A DNA stretch of 64,000 bases from Shimia sagamensis (GCF_900182745.1 NZ_FXTY01000001.1:248001-312000), one strand, 5' to 3'. Shown: positions 52,982 through 61,277, counted from the first letter of the stretch. A program made the numbers and translations. The notes: a model not told the origin generated them from the sequence alone.

Positions 52982-54571
52982 TTAGGCGGCAGCCCACCGA
53001 TCATCGTCACCGTCTTCATCAAACATCTCTACGTCGCCAGTTTCCGCGGTTGTGGCCGCGACACTAAATCCGCCAAGCACATCTACCAGCCGGTCGACAG
53101 CTCGATCGAGGCTAGAAGTGGCAGCCGAGGCCTCTTCCGCCCGCGCGGCATTGGCCTGCGTTGCACCGCCAATGGTCTGCATGCTGCCTCGGATCTGCTC
53201 AACCGACTGCGCCTGCACGCTGGACACATCCGAGATTTCAGCCACATTACCCGACACTTGGTTCACATCGCCAAGGATCGCCTCAAGCGCATCACCAACC
53301 TGACGCACCAGCGCCACCCCATTGGTCACATGCCCGTTGCTCTCGGAAATTAGTGCGTTGATATTCTGAGCCGCTTCCGCTGAACGATGCGCCAGTTCCC
53401 GCACCTCAGAGGCCACAATCGCAAACCCAGCGCCCGCTTCACCGGCCCGTGCCGCTTCCACACCAGCGTTCAACGCCAACAAGTTGGTTTGAAAGGCAAT
53501 ATCCTCAATCAAAGTCACAACATGATCAATCTGCGACGAAGACGCCTCGATCTCATCCATAGTGCTCACGGCCTGACGCACCACTTCCGCACCGTTGCTG
53601 GTCATGCTGCGGGTGTTGTCAAACCGCTCCTGTGTGGATTTTGCTTTCTCCACCGCGCCGTTCATGGCATCGGCAATCTGCTCCACCGCATCGGTCACAC
53701 CTTGCAACGCACTCGCCTGTTTCTCGGTGCTATGTGCCACACTGTTGGACACTTCAGCCAACTCTCGGCTGTCCACCTCAATCTGACTGGACACAGAAGT
53801 CACGGACGTGATGATCCCGCTCAGTGAAGACACCGCATCATTGAAGCTCTTGCGCAGTGCTTCATAGCTCTTGTCAAACGTATGGTTGATAGTGGCATCC
53901 AAATTGCCGCCCGCAATGCGAGTGAGACGCTCATGCAGCGTGCTCACCACCTCAGCCTGCGCCTGTTGACGCCCCTCGATGCGGGTCTTTTCGGCCTTCA
54001 GTGCTTCCATGGTTTCAGACAACACCGCTTGCTCTTTGTTGCGCTCGTTCATCTGGCGCAGCGTGGTCATGACTGAGGTCAGCAAAATGCCAGTTTCGGC
54101 AATCACAACAACCGCATGCAGCACGGTGCGTCCAATGTTTTCCATCAGATCCACAGACGGGTACACCATCGCTGGCCAAAAGAAAGTCAGCACCAAATGG
54201 TGCACAGCGGTCACGCCAGCGCCCACCAAAAGCGATGCAGGACAGGTCATCAGAGTCAGCATCGCCAGCGCAGCAAAGAACACCATGTGCACATCCAACT
54301 GCCACGCATGTCCGGCCATTGCTGCCAAGATCACAGCGATCTGCCCGATCACCGCCACGGTCACACTCAATCGCGCCGCCAGATTGCCGCCCAGCCGGAA
54401 CGCGTAGAACGCCAGCGCCGCAAAAACGCCTGCGGACATACCAATCATCACAACTTGACCGCCCCGCATAAAGGCAATCGCCGCCGCGGTAGCGCCCAAT
54501 ACGGCTGCCACAATGGCCAAAACTTTCACGCCCGTCTGACGGGCCTTTGTTAATTTCAGATCATCAGTCAT
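52982..54571 (-). CDS. methyl-accepting chemotaxis protein with 6-TM histidine-rich sensor
   Basis: A 529-residue chemoreceptor. About six membrane helices occupy residues 15-170. They hold conserved-looking histidines and an Asp (H88, D93, H95, H124, H125, H152; GHAWQLDVHM and TAVHHLVL). A coiled coil follows, then the cytoplasmic signalling domain with hairpin tip around FAIVASEVRELAHRSAEAAQ. There is no large periplasmic ligand domain, so the signal is probably sensed within or at the membrane. The C-terminus has no NWETF-like CheR tether. It overlaps a small upstream gene by 4 bp, suggesting a partner protein. Confidence 0.9.
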   Translation of the reverse strand: MTDDLKLTKARQTGVKVLAIVAAVLGATAAAIAFMRGGQVVMIGMSAGVFAALAFYAFRLGGNLAARLSVTVAVIGQIAVILAAMAGHAWQLDVHMVFFAALAMLTLMTCPASLLVGAGVTAVHHLVLTFFWPAMVYPSVDLMENIGRTVLHAVVVIAETGILLTSVMTTLRQMNERNKEQAVLSETMEALKAEKTRIEGRQQAQAEVVSTLHERLTRIAGGNLDATINHTFDKSYEALRKSFNDAVSSLSGIITSVTSVSSQIEVDSRELAEVSNSVAHSTEKQASALQGVTDAVEQIADAMNGAVEKAKSTQERFDNTRSMTSNGAEVVRQAVSTMDEIEASSSQIDHVVTLIEDIAFQTNLLALNAGVEAARAGEAGAGFAIVASEVRELAHRSAEAAQNINALISESNGHVTNGVALVRQVGDALEAILGDVNQVSGNVAEISDVSSVQAQSVEQIRGSMQTIGGATQANAARAEEASAATSSLDRAVDRLVDVLGGFSVAATTAETGDVEMFDEDGDDDRWAAA

Positions 54572-54879
54572 GTTGTCTCACCACACAGCCAGGCCAGCGC
54601 TTCGCCGTCCAAAATGGCCCATGCTCCGTTCCGTTTCAGTCTCTGTTCAAATGCGTCGTCTTCTGACCATCCCATGACCGCAAGCGGGGCGCGTGTTACG
54701 CCCACCACTTGGCCGCCAGAGGTTTCAATCAGACCCGTCAGATCTGTCCCAGGACGCGCGACAACCAAAACCGGCCCACCTGTTTTCACGGGGGCGCTGA
54801 CAATTGCCAAAACCGGGGTCACGGTCAGGCAAAAGACAACAGCGAGAATCGCCGGAAGATATTGCGCGCGTTGGGTCAT
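54568..54879 (-). CDS. small exported or membrane-anchored protein coupled to the chemoreceptor
   Basis: A 103-residue protein with an N-terminal hydrophobic segment (residues 8-27, signal peptide or anchor) and a periplasmic domain of about 75 residues. The ATG at 54879 follows GGGCGGG on the reverse strand; an upstream in-frame ATG (54981) would add 34 residues ahead of the hydrophobic segment. The stop overlaps the chemoreceptor start by 4 bp. I do not recognise the family; the coupling suggests a ligand-presenting or sensory accessory role (inference). Confidence 0.7.
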   Translation of the reverse strand: MTQRAQYLPAILAVVFCLTVTPVLAIVSAPVKTGGPVLVVARPGTDLTGLIETSGGQVVGVTRAPLAVMGWSEDDAFEQRLKRNGAWAILDGEALAWLCGETT

Positions 54880-54987
54880 CCCGCCCTTCTTGCGACAAAA
54901 CAGTTTCCAGCCGCTTAATTGCCGGAGGCAAATTAGTTTGCACATCAAAATTACTCGAAGTCGGATTGGCGCAGGGCACACGCCAAC

Positions 54988-55020
54988 AAAAAAAAGCGCG
55001 CTGGTCGGACCAACGCGCTT
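54988..55020 (-). terminator. intrinsic terminator of the peroxiredoxin gene
   Basis: AAGCGCG (54994-55000) pairs with CGCGCTT (55014-55020), extended after one mismatch by TGGT/ACCA, with a run of eight A residues at 54988-54995 giving a U-tail on the reverse strand. It lies 33 bp after the peroxiredoxin stop. Confidence 0.85.
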
Positions 55021-55036
55021 TCGACATGTCTTAGAG

Positions 55037-55058
55037 GGTTAAACTGCCCAGTTTAACC
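55037..55058. repeat. 22-bp inverted repeat across the peroxiredoxin stop codon
   Basis: GGTTAAACTG (55037-55046) is perfectly inverted as CAGTTTAACC (55049-55058) around CC. The arms include the TAA stop codon of the peroxiredoxin gene. It would fold into a stable hairpin just before the terminator. Confidence 0.6.
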
Positions 55059-55706
55059 TGGCAGCTTGGTGGTGCGCAGGTATGGGAAGTGGGTGGTGAA
55101 CTCCCCATATTTGGCTTTTGCATCCGCATCACTTACCGCAACCGGGATCACCACATCGCCACCTGGAGTCCAGTTCGCCGGGGTGGCCACGTTTTCTTTG
55201 GAAGCGGTCTGCAAGCCATCCAGCGCCCGCAAAACCTCAGCAAAGTTACGACCAACGTTCATTGGGTAAGTCATCGACAGCTTCAGCTGTTTGTCCGGAC
55301 CAATGATGAAAACGGAGCGCACAGTGGCGCTGTCCGCAGGCGTGCGACCATCCGGCAGATAGGCTTCCGCCGGCAGCATGTCGAAGGCTTTGGACACAGC
55401 CAGACCATCGTCGGCAATGATCGGGAAACCGGCACCAGTGCCCGCATAAGATTCGATGTCTTTCTTCCAGCCCTTGTGGTCTTCCACGCCATCCACGGAC
55501 ACACCAATCACTTTGGTGCCGCGCGCCTGCCACTCTTCTGCGAGCTGCGCGACTGCACCAAACTCCGTGGTGCAAACCGGTGTGAAATCTTTGGGGTGAG
55601 AGAACAGAATGGCCCAGCTGTCACCAATCCAGTCGTGAAAAGTGATCGTGCCCTGATCCGTCTCGGCGGTGAAATTTGGCACAACATCATTGATTCGCAA
55701 GCCCAT
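55053..55706 (-). CDS. 1-Cys peroxiredoxin (Prx6 type)
   Basis: A 217-residue peroxiredoxin with the peroxidatic cysteine C45 in DFTPVCTTEFG and the Prx6-type extended C-terminal domain (VATPANWTPGGDVVIPV). A resolving Cys is not seen, so it is the 1-Cys class that reduces peroxides with an external thiol. The start at 55706 (MGLRINDVVPNF) has GAGGGAGA ahead; an in-frame ATG 144 bp upstream reads through the promoter region. It is divergent from the aldehyde dehydrogenase at 55966. Confidence 0.93.
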   Translation of the reverse strand: MGLRINDVVPNFTAETDQGTITFHDWIGDSWAILFSHPKDFTPVCTTEFGAVAQLAEEWQARGTKVIGVSVDGVEDHKGWKKDIESYAGTGAGFPIIADDGLAVSKAFDMLPAEAYLPDGRTPADSATVRSVFIIGPDKQLKLSMTYPMNVGRNFAEVLRALDGLQTASKENVATPANWTPGGDVVIPVAVSDADAKAKYGEFTTHFPYLRTTKLPG

Positions 55707-55797
55707 GGGTATCTCCCTCTCTGTGGGTCGCACATCCCGCCTTGCCAACATCTGGCGAGACAATTCTCGCGGGTAGGGCCGGATGTAAAAACGGTTT

Positions 55798-55841
55798 TCA
55801 GTCGCAAAACGACTGAGGGACAGACTACATCTGTCTTTTTT
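55798..55841 (+). other. two hairpins, the second with a T-tract, in the prx/ALDH divergent gap
   Basis: TCAGTCG/CGACTGA (55798-55804 and 55810-55816) is followed by GACAGA/TCTGTC (55819-55824 and 55830-55835) and a TTTTTT run (55836-55841). The second hairpin looks like a weak forward-strand terminator although no known gene precedes it on that strand. Confidence 0.4.
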
Positions 55842-55868
55842 GAACGCCACCCCTTTACCGGAAGAAAT

Positions 55869-55882
55869 AATTTGATCAAATT
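55869..55882. promoter_or_regulatory. 14-bp perfect palindrome upstream of aldehyde dehydrogenase
   Basis: AATTTGATCAAATT is identical to the palindrome at 41761-41774 upstream of the class III aminotransferase. It lies 83 bp before the aldehyde dehydrogenase start and is probably an operator for a shared regulator. Confidence 0.6.
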
Positions 55883-55965
55883 ACTCGTGACCGCGCGTCG
55901 CGCCCACTTGCGGCCCCCAGTTTTGCCGCGCACAGTGATGCCAAGATCGAGAGGGAGTGAATACC

Positions 55966-57393
55966 ATGATCGAGAAACGCCAATTCTACATCAACGGACA
56001 ATGGGTCAACCCAATTGCCGCCAATGACCTGCCTGTCATTGACCCCGCCACCGAAGACACCTGTGCTGTGATTTCGATCGGCGATCAAGCCGACACAGAC
56101 GCCGCCGTTGCCGCCGCGCGCGCGGCCTTCCCAGCGTGGGCAGATACGCCTCTGGAAGAGCGTGTGGCCTTGGTCAAAAAGCTCCGTGAGATTTACATGG
56201 CCCGCCGCGACGACATGGCCGAGGCCATGCGCTTGGAAATGGGTGCGCCAACCGATCTCGCCAAGAACAACCAATGGGGCGCCGGTGTCTGGCACCTTGA
56301 TGGCTTCCTTGAGGCGCTGGAAGACTTCGAATTCGAATATGCCATGGGCGCAGACCGCATGCGCAAGGAGCCGATTGGCGTCTGCGCCATGATCACCCCG
56401 TGGAACTGGCCAATGAACCAAGTATTCCTGAAGGCCATCCCAGCGCTTCTGGTGGGCTGCACCATGGTGCTTAAACCATCCGAAATCGCCCCGCTGTCCT
56501 CCATCGTCTTCACCGAAATGATGGACGAAGCAGGTTTCCCGGCGGGCGTCTTCAACATGGTCAACGGTGATGGCGTTGGCGTCGGTTCCCAGCTGTCCGC
56601 GCACCCGGATGTGGACATGGTCAGCTTCACCGGTTCCACCCGCGCAGGCATTGCCATCTCCAAAGCCGCGGCCGACACGCTCAAACGCGTGAGCCTAGAG
56701 CTGGGTGGCAAAGGCGCCAACATCATCTTTGCCGACGCCGACGAAAAAGCCGTCAAACGTGGCGTGATCCACTGCATGCAAAACACCGGCCAATCCTGTA
56801 ACGCCCCAACCCGTATGATGGTTGAAAGCAGCCGCTATGCCGAAGCTGTGGACCAAGCCAAAGCCGCGGCAGACGCCACCCAAGTTGGCGCCACAACGGA
56901 AACCGGCCGCCACATCGGTCCGGTGGTTTCCGAGCTGCAATTCAACAAGATCCAGGGCCTGATAGAGACCGGCATCAAAGAAGGTGCGACCTTGGTGTCT
57001 GGCGGATTGGGCCGTCCGGAAGGCATGAACAAAGGCTTCTTTGTCCGTCCAACCGTCTTTGCGGATGTGACTCCGGACATGACCATCTACCGCGAGGAAA
57101 TCTTTGGCCCGGTGCTGGCAATCTCGCCGTTCGAAAGCGAAGAGCAAGCGGTGCAAATGGCCAATGACACGGTCTATGGTCTGACCAACTACATCCAGAC
57201 ACAGGACGATGACAAACGCCTACGCATGGCGCGTCAGGTCCGCTCCGGCATGGTGGAAACCAACGGTGTGTCCCGCATCAATGGCTCACCGTTTGGAGGC
57301 TATGGCCAATCCGGCAACGGTCGCGAGGGCGGCACTTGGGGTCTGGAAGAGTTCTGCGAAACCAAATCCATCAGTGGCGTACCAATGGCGTAA
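55966..57393 (+). CDS. aldehyde dehydrogenase family protein
   Basis: A 475-residue NAD(P)-dependent aldehyde dehydrogenase with all key elements: PWNWPMNQVFLKA, KPSEIAPLS, FTGSTRAGIA, LELGGKGANI and nucleophile Cys around residue 278 in NTGQSCNAPTRMM. The C-terminal PFGGYGQSGNGREGG is typical. It resembles betaine-aldehyde or amino-aldehyde types, but the substrate cannot be fixed. The ATG at 55966 has GAGGGAG (55951-55957) correctly spaced. The upstream palindrome is shared with the aminotransferase at 41819. A terminator follows at 57415. Confidence 0.93.
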   Translation: MIEKRQFYINGQWVNPIAANDLPVIDPATEDTCAVISIGDQADTDAAVAAARAAFPAWADTPLEERVALVKKLREIYMARRDDMAEAMRLEMGAPTDLAKNNQWGAGVWHLDGFLEALEDFEFEYAMGADRMRKEPIGVCAMITPWNWPMNQVFLKAIPALLVGCTMVLKPSEIAPLSSIVFTEMMDEAGFPAGVFNMVNGDGVGVGSQLSAHPDVDMVSFTGSTRAGIAISKAAADTLKRVSLELGGKGANIIFADADEKAVKRGVIHCMQNTGQSCNAPTRMMVESSRYAEAVDQAKAAADATQVGATTETGRHIGPVVSELQFNKIQGLIETGIKEGATLVSGGLGRPEGMNKGFFVRPTVFADVTPDMTIYREEIFGPVLAISPFESEEQAVQMANDTVYGLTNYIQTQDDDKRLRMARQVRSGMVETNGVSRINGSPFGGYGQSGNGREGGTWGLEEFCETKSISGVPMA

Positions 57394-57414
57394 TTGACGG
57401 CCCCATCAAAATAG

Positions 57415-57449
57415 AAACAGCCGCAGACTCTCGTCCGCGGCTGTTTTTT
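57415..57449 (+). terminator. intrinsic terminator after aldehyde dehydrogenase
   Basis: AAACAGCCGC (57415-57424) pairs with GCGGCTGTTT (57437-57446), followed by a continued T-run to 57449. It separates the convergent aldehyde dehydrogenase and RhlE genes and mainly serves the forward strand. Confidence 0.85.
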
Positions 57450-57455
57450 ATTGCC

Positions 57456-58775
57456 TTAAGCAGCAGACTTCCGCGGCCGGCTGCGCCGGCGACGACCCGC
57501 GCCTGGCTTGCCACCGGCGTTCCCGCCCGGCTTGCCACCCGGCTTCCCGCCTGGTTTGCCACCTGCGTTTGCACCTCCACGGCCACGGGATTTCTGCCCT
57601 TGACCAGCCGCAGCCCGCGCGTCCCGCGCATATTGCTTGCTGCCTTCAGACGGCTCCCAATCCGGCCGATCAAACTTACGTCCAATCAGCTTTTCGATAT
57701 CTTTCAGGTAATCCCGCTCATCCGATGCACAGAAGGAAATCGCCTGCCCATCACGCCCGGCCCTCGCGGTGCGGCCGATGCGGTGAACGTAAGACTCAGC
57801 CACATTGGGCAGGTCAAAGTTGATCACCAGTGAAATCGCCGGAATATCAATACCCCGTGCCGCCACGTCGGTGGCCACAAGAATAGATATGTCGCCATCA
57901 CGGAATGCCTTGATAGCGCGATCCCGCTGCCCCTGGCTTTTATTGCCGTGGATCGAGGCCGCATTGAAGCCTTCCGCAACCAGCTGCTTCATCATCCGCT
58001 CCGCACCATGTTTGGTACGGGAGAAAATCAGCGTGGTGGCATCTTTGTTTTCCGTCAGAATTTCGCGCAAACGCACGCGCTTCTCGCCTTTTTCATGGAA
58101 CTCAACCGACTGGGTGATCTTATCCGCAGTTTTGCCGGGAGGGGCACATTCCACCCGTTTCGGGTTGGTCAGGTAGCTTCCGCTCAGCTCGTTCATCTGC
58201 TTGGGCATGGTGGCCGAAAACAGCATGGTTTGACGTGGTGTTCCCAGATGCGGCGCAATTTTGCGCAAGCTGTGAATGAAGCCCATGTCGAGCATCTGGT
58301 CTGCTTCATCCAGCACCAGATAGCCAACCGTAGACAGGTCAATTTCACGGCGATCCAACAGGTCAATCAACCGACCCGGCGTGGCCACCAGAATATCGCA
58401 CCCGCGCTTCAGCATGCCAATTTGGCGGTTGATGGATTGCCCACCCACCACGGTCATGACCTTCATCGGCGTACCCTGCACCATCGGGCGCAGGTTTTCA
58501 GCAATCTGATTGACCAGTTCACGTGTTGGCGCCAATACCAGCGCCTTGACAGATTTGGGCATCGGACGCCCAGGCGTCGCCAAAAGGCGATCCATCATTG
58601 GCAGACCAAAGGCCAGCGATTTGCCGGTGCCGGTCTGTGCCAGCCCCATGATGTCGTGCCCATCCAGCGCCAACGGAATGGCTTTCTCCTGAATCGGAGT
58701 TGGTTTGTCAAAACCGGCTTTTTCCAAGCCTTTTAGAATAGTGGGCGACAGGCCCAGCTGCTCGAATGTTGACAC
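57456..58775 (-). CDS. DEAD-box RNA helicase (RhlE-like)
   Basis: A 439-residue ATP-dependent RNA helicase. Motifs in order: Q-motif region LSPTILKGLEKAGFDKPTPIQ shortened here to TPIQEKAIP, motif I AQTGTGKS, Ia PTRELVNQI, II DEAD, III SAT, and VI HRIGRTARAGRDG. The C-terminal tail (about 395-439) is low complexity, with GGKP-type repeats and an RRRRSRPRK end that would bind RNA. The GTG at 58775 is chosen because AAAGGA lies six bases ahead; an in-frame start 39 codons upstream gives an atypical N-terminus. A long leader probably precedes it. Confidence 0.92.
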   Translation of the reverse strand: MSTFEQLGLSPTILKGLEKAGFDKPTPIQEKAIPLALDGHDIMGLAQTGTGKSLAFGLPMMDRLLATPGRPMPKSVKALVLAPTRELVNQIAENLRPMVQGTPMKVMTVVGGQSINRQIGMLKRGCDILVATPGRLIDLLDRREIDLSTVGYLVLDEADQMLDMGFIHSLRKIAPHLGTPRQTMLFSATMPKQMNELSGSYLTNPKRVECAPPGKTADKITQSVEFHEKGEKRVRLREILTENKDATTLIFSRTKHGAERMMKQLVAEGFNAASIHGNKSQGQRDRAIKAFRDGDISILVATDVAARGIDIPAISLVINFDLPNVAESYVHRIGRTARAGRDGQAISFCASDERDYLKDIEKLIGRKFDRPDWEPSEGSKQYARDARAAAGQGQKSRGRGGANAGGKPGGKPGGKPGGNAGGKPGAGRRRRSRPRKSAA

Positions 58776-59131
58776 AAAATGTCCTTTCACGCCGCGCGCG
58801 CCCTCAGCGCCACGCAGCAAAACGTCATCGACCCCGCTTGGGGCCGCAATCGGGTTCGGCAGCACCGCCACGGCACAAATCATTTTGCACACGCCCGGCC
58901 TGTCCGTTGGAACCCTGCGTGATGGGAACGAGAGATGTCGCTGATGCGCCAGTCAGGTCTCTTTGGATAAGACAAACCCCGGCGCGGCATGCTCACGCGG
59001 CTGCGCAACGACCCGCTCCACATATAGGTCCCGCCGCCAAAGTCAACCTCACAGCAAAAAAGGACCGACGCTTTTGCATCGGTCCTTTTGGTTTTTCTCA
59101 AAGCATCCGTGGAGTGCCCCACTCTGTGCGA
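58776..59131. other. intergenic region between rhlE-like and tauC
   Basis: A 356-bp gap. It holds the tau terminator (59058-59089) and, on the reverse strand, TTGACT (59041-59046) and TATATG (59021-59026), which could be promoter elements of the helicase but are only 14 bp apart. If transcription starts near there, the helicase has a leader of about 240 nt, as is common for cold-regulated DEAD-box genes (inference). No other gene is seen. Confidence 0.6.
59058..59089 (-). terminator. intrinsic terminator of the tauABC operon
   Basis: AAAAGGACCGA (59058-59068) pairs with TCGGTCCTTTT (59079-59089), and the loop closes further through GC/GC around TTTT. The A-run at 59056-59061 gives a U-tail on the reverse strand. 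It lies 43 bp after the tauC stop. Confidence 0.85.
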
Positions 59132-60469
59132 TCAGGCTTTGCCCTTCCACGGCACCAGATATTTCTCGGCCCAGCGCATCATCATATCGATGCCAAAGCC
59201 AATGATCCCGATCAGGATGATACCCATCAACACAATGTCGGTGTCCTGAAACTTGGACGCCGCCACAATCATCTTACCAACACCTTTTTCCGCCGCGACA
59301 AGTTCCGCCGCCACAACCGTGCCCCAGCAAACCCCCATCGCAACCCGCGCTGCGGTGAAAATCTCTGGCAAAGAGTTGGGAATGATCACATGGCGCAGAA
59401 TCTGACGCTTGTTGGCTCCAAGCGAGTAAGCCGCATGTACCTTGGTGATATTCACCCCGGACACGCCTGACCGTGCACCAATCGCCATGATCCACAGCGC
59501 TGCGAGGAACAGCAGGATAATTTTGCCCTGCTCGCCAATCCCGGCCCAGATAATCACCAGCGGAATCAGTGCCAATGGCGGCACCGGGCGCATAAATTCC
59601 ACAATTGGATCAAACCAGCCACGGAACCAATTGGACAGGCCCATGGCATAGCCAAGCGGAATGCCAACCGCCGCACCCAACGCAAAACCGACGATCACCC
59701 GGAACAACGAATAGCTCAGGTGTTCTGCCAATGTGACGTTCTGATACCCGTCCTGACTCACCGAAATCAGCCGTTTCCACACGCTTTCCGGCGCAGGCAA
59801 CCAGATATCTTCCATCTGCCAGCCCTTGGAGGGTTCAAAGTTCAATGTGCCTTTGTCGGTCAATGCCACACGGCCAAAACCCACTTGCACATCCGAATCC
59901 CGATCAATCGCTTGCCCATCAACAGCAATGATCTTGGCGCCATCCTTGCGGGTCACCTCATCATTGGCATCCCAGCGCAGCAGTTTTGAACGGTAGGCTT
60001 GCACAACCAGAGAATCGTTTTTGGCGATACCTTCATTGTCGGCTGCAACCGGTGCCTCGGGTTTTTCACCAGCCTCATGCACCAACACATCGACTGTTGC
60101 ATCAGCTGTCGCGCCACCTGCGGCTTCCACCGTGTAGGTGAATGACGCCTCCCCCACAAATGGTCCCGGCGCATGTAGGAATTTTGGAAGCAACGATGAG
60201 CCGGTGAACGCCCCCCAGATCACAAAGATCAGCACAATCGATATCACCGAGGCCGCTTTGTTGGAGATCACCGCACTTTCGTCCCCAAACGTCACCGTCT
60301 TGAGTGATGTGTAGTCTCGTCTGGATGAAAGGCGCTGTTTCACCTGCGTGAACAGGAAAGAAGCCAATAGAATCAGGCCCACGTAGAGGATGACATAGGG
60401 CAGTGCGCCAACCACCGAAATCAACAGCGTGATCAGCTCGCCACCAAGGTCTGCAAAAATCTGTCCCAT
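59132..60469 (-). CDS. tauC: taurine ABC transporter permease TauC with extracytoplasmic insert
   Basis: A 445-residue permease, much longer than the usual 260-280 of TauC/SsuC. Two N-terminal hydrophobic segments (about 14-40 and 73-90) are followed by a non-membrane stretch at about 100-222. This includes FTYTVEAAGGATADATVDV, which resembles bacterial cadherin/Ig-like beta repeats. The usual permease core then begins at WLPAPESVWKRL and includes the EAA loop ARSGVSGVNITKVHAAYSLG. Its partners are the ATPase gene 1 bp upstream and the binding protein beyond it. The taurine assignment rests on the neighbouring tpa gene and on TauA similarity. Confidence 0.87.
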   Translation of the reverse strand: MGQIFADLGGELITLLISVVGALPYVILYVGLILLASFLFTQVKQRLSSRRDYTSLKTVTFGDESAVISNKAASVISIVLIFVIWGAFTGSSLLPKFLHAPGPFVGEASFTYTVEAAGGATADATVDVLVHEAGEKPEAPVAADNEGIAKNDSLVVQAYRSKLLRWDANDEVTRKDGAKIIAVDGQAIDRDSDVQVGFGRVALTDKGTLNFEPSKGWQMEDIWLPAPESVWKRLISVSQDGYQNVTLAEHLSYSLFRVIVGFALGAAVGIPLGYAMGLSNWFRGWFDPIVEFMRPVPPLALIPLVIIWAGIGEQGKIILLFLAALWIMAIGARSGVSGVNITKVHAAYSLGANKRQILRHVIIPNSLPEIFTAARVAMGVCWGTVVAAELVAAEKGVGKMIVAASKFQDTDIVLMGIILIGIIGFGIDMMMRWAEKYLVPWKGKA

Positions 60470-60470
60470 T

Positions 60471-61277
60471 TTATGCGCTCTCCTCAGTGCGGCCCATGAT
60501 CTCTTCTTCCATGTTCCAGATCATGTTGAGGATCTCTTCGCGTGTTGGGGCATAGTCGGGATGTTTCTTCACCTCCCGCAAATCCGCGCCCACACCCATA
60601 TCTGCAAACGGCAGGCGATATTCTTTGTGGATACGTCCTGGCCGCGGTGCCATCACCAACAGCCTTTCGCCCAGCAACAGCGCCTCATCCACCGAGTGGG
60701 TGATCAAGATGATGGTTTTGCCGGTCTCTTTCCAAAGCTTGAGCACAAGGCTCTGCATTCTCTCGCGGGTCAGCGCATCCAAGGCACCGAGGGGCTCATC
60801 CATGAGGATCACATCCGGGTCATTGGCCAAACACCGGGCCAAAGCAACACGTTGCTGCATCCCGCCGGACAGCTCATAGACCATCTTTTCTTTGAAGTCC
60901 TGCAAGCCCACCACATCCAGCAAGTGGTCTACAATCTCGGCACTCTCAGACTTAGGCATACCCTTCATATCCGGGCCAAATCTGACGTTGTCGCGCACCG
61001 ACATCCACTCAAACAGCGCACCTTGTTGAAACACCATGCCACGCTCGGCATCTGGCCCAAACACTCGGTGCCCGTTCAACACAATCCGCCCTTCCGTGGG
61101 CGCTAAAAATCCCGCCACAATATTCAGCAGCGTGGTTTTGCCACAGCCAGATGGCCCCAGCACGCTCAGCAACTCACCCTGTTTGAGATCAAGGCTTACG
61201 TCCTTCAGCGCTTGCACATGACTGCCGTTGGGCAAGTCAAAACGCATGGACAGGTTCTGTATGGTTAATCCGGTCAT
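60471..61277 (-). CDS. tauB: taurine ABC transporter ATP-binding protein TauB
   Basis: A 268-residue ABC ATPase of the nitrate/sulfonate/taurine class: Walker A GPSGCGKTT, signature ELSGGMQQRVALARCLAND, Walker B VILMDEPLGALD and H-loop ITHSVDEA. The start at 61277 (MTGLTIQNLSMRF) fits the family; an in-frame ATG 87 bp upstream lies in the region of the tauA stem-loop. It lies 1 bp before tauC and 122 bp after tauA. Confidence 0.9.
   Translation of the reverse strand: MTGLTIQNLSMRFDLPNGSHVQALKDVSLDLKQGELLSVLGPSGCGKTTLLNIVAGFLAPTEGRIVLNGHRVFGPDAERGMVFQQGALFEWMSVRDNVRFGPDMKGMPKSESAEIVDHLLDVVGLQDFKEKMVYELSGGMQQRVALARCLANDPDVILMDEPLGALDALTRERMQSLVLKLWKETGKTIILITHSVDEALLLGERLLVMAPRPGRIHKEYRLPFADMGVGADLREVKKHPDYAPTREEILNMIWNMEEEIMGRTEESA

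Noticed and set aside
58776..58892. A 39-residue N-terminal extension of the DEAD-box helicase
   Set aside because: It is in frame, but GTG 58775 has a well-placed AAAGGA and the helicase Q-motif region begins right after it. The extension has no resemblance to helicase N-termini.
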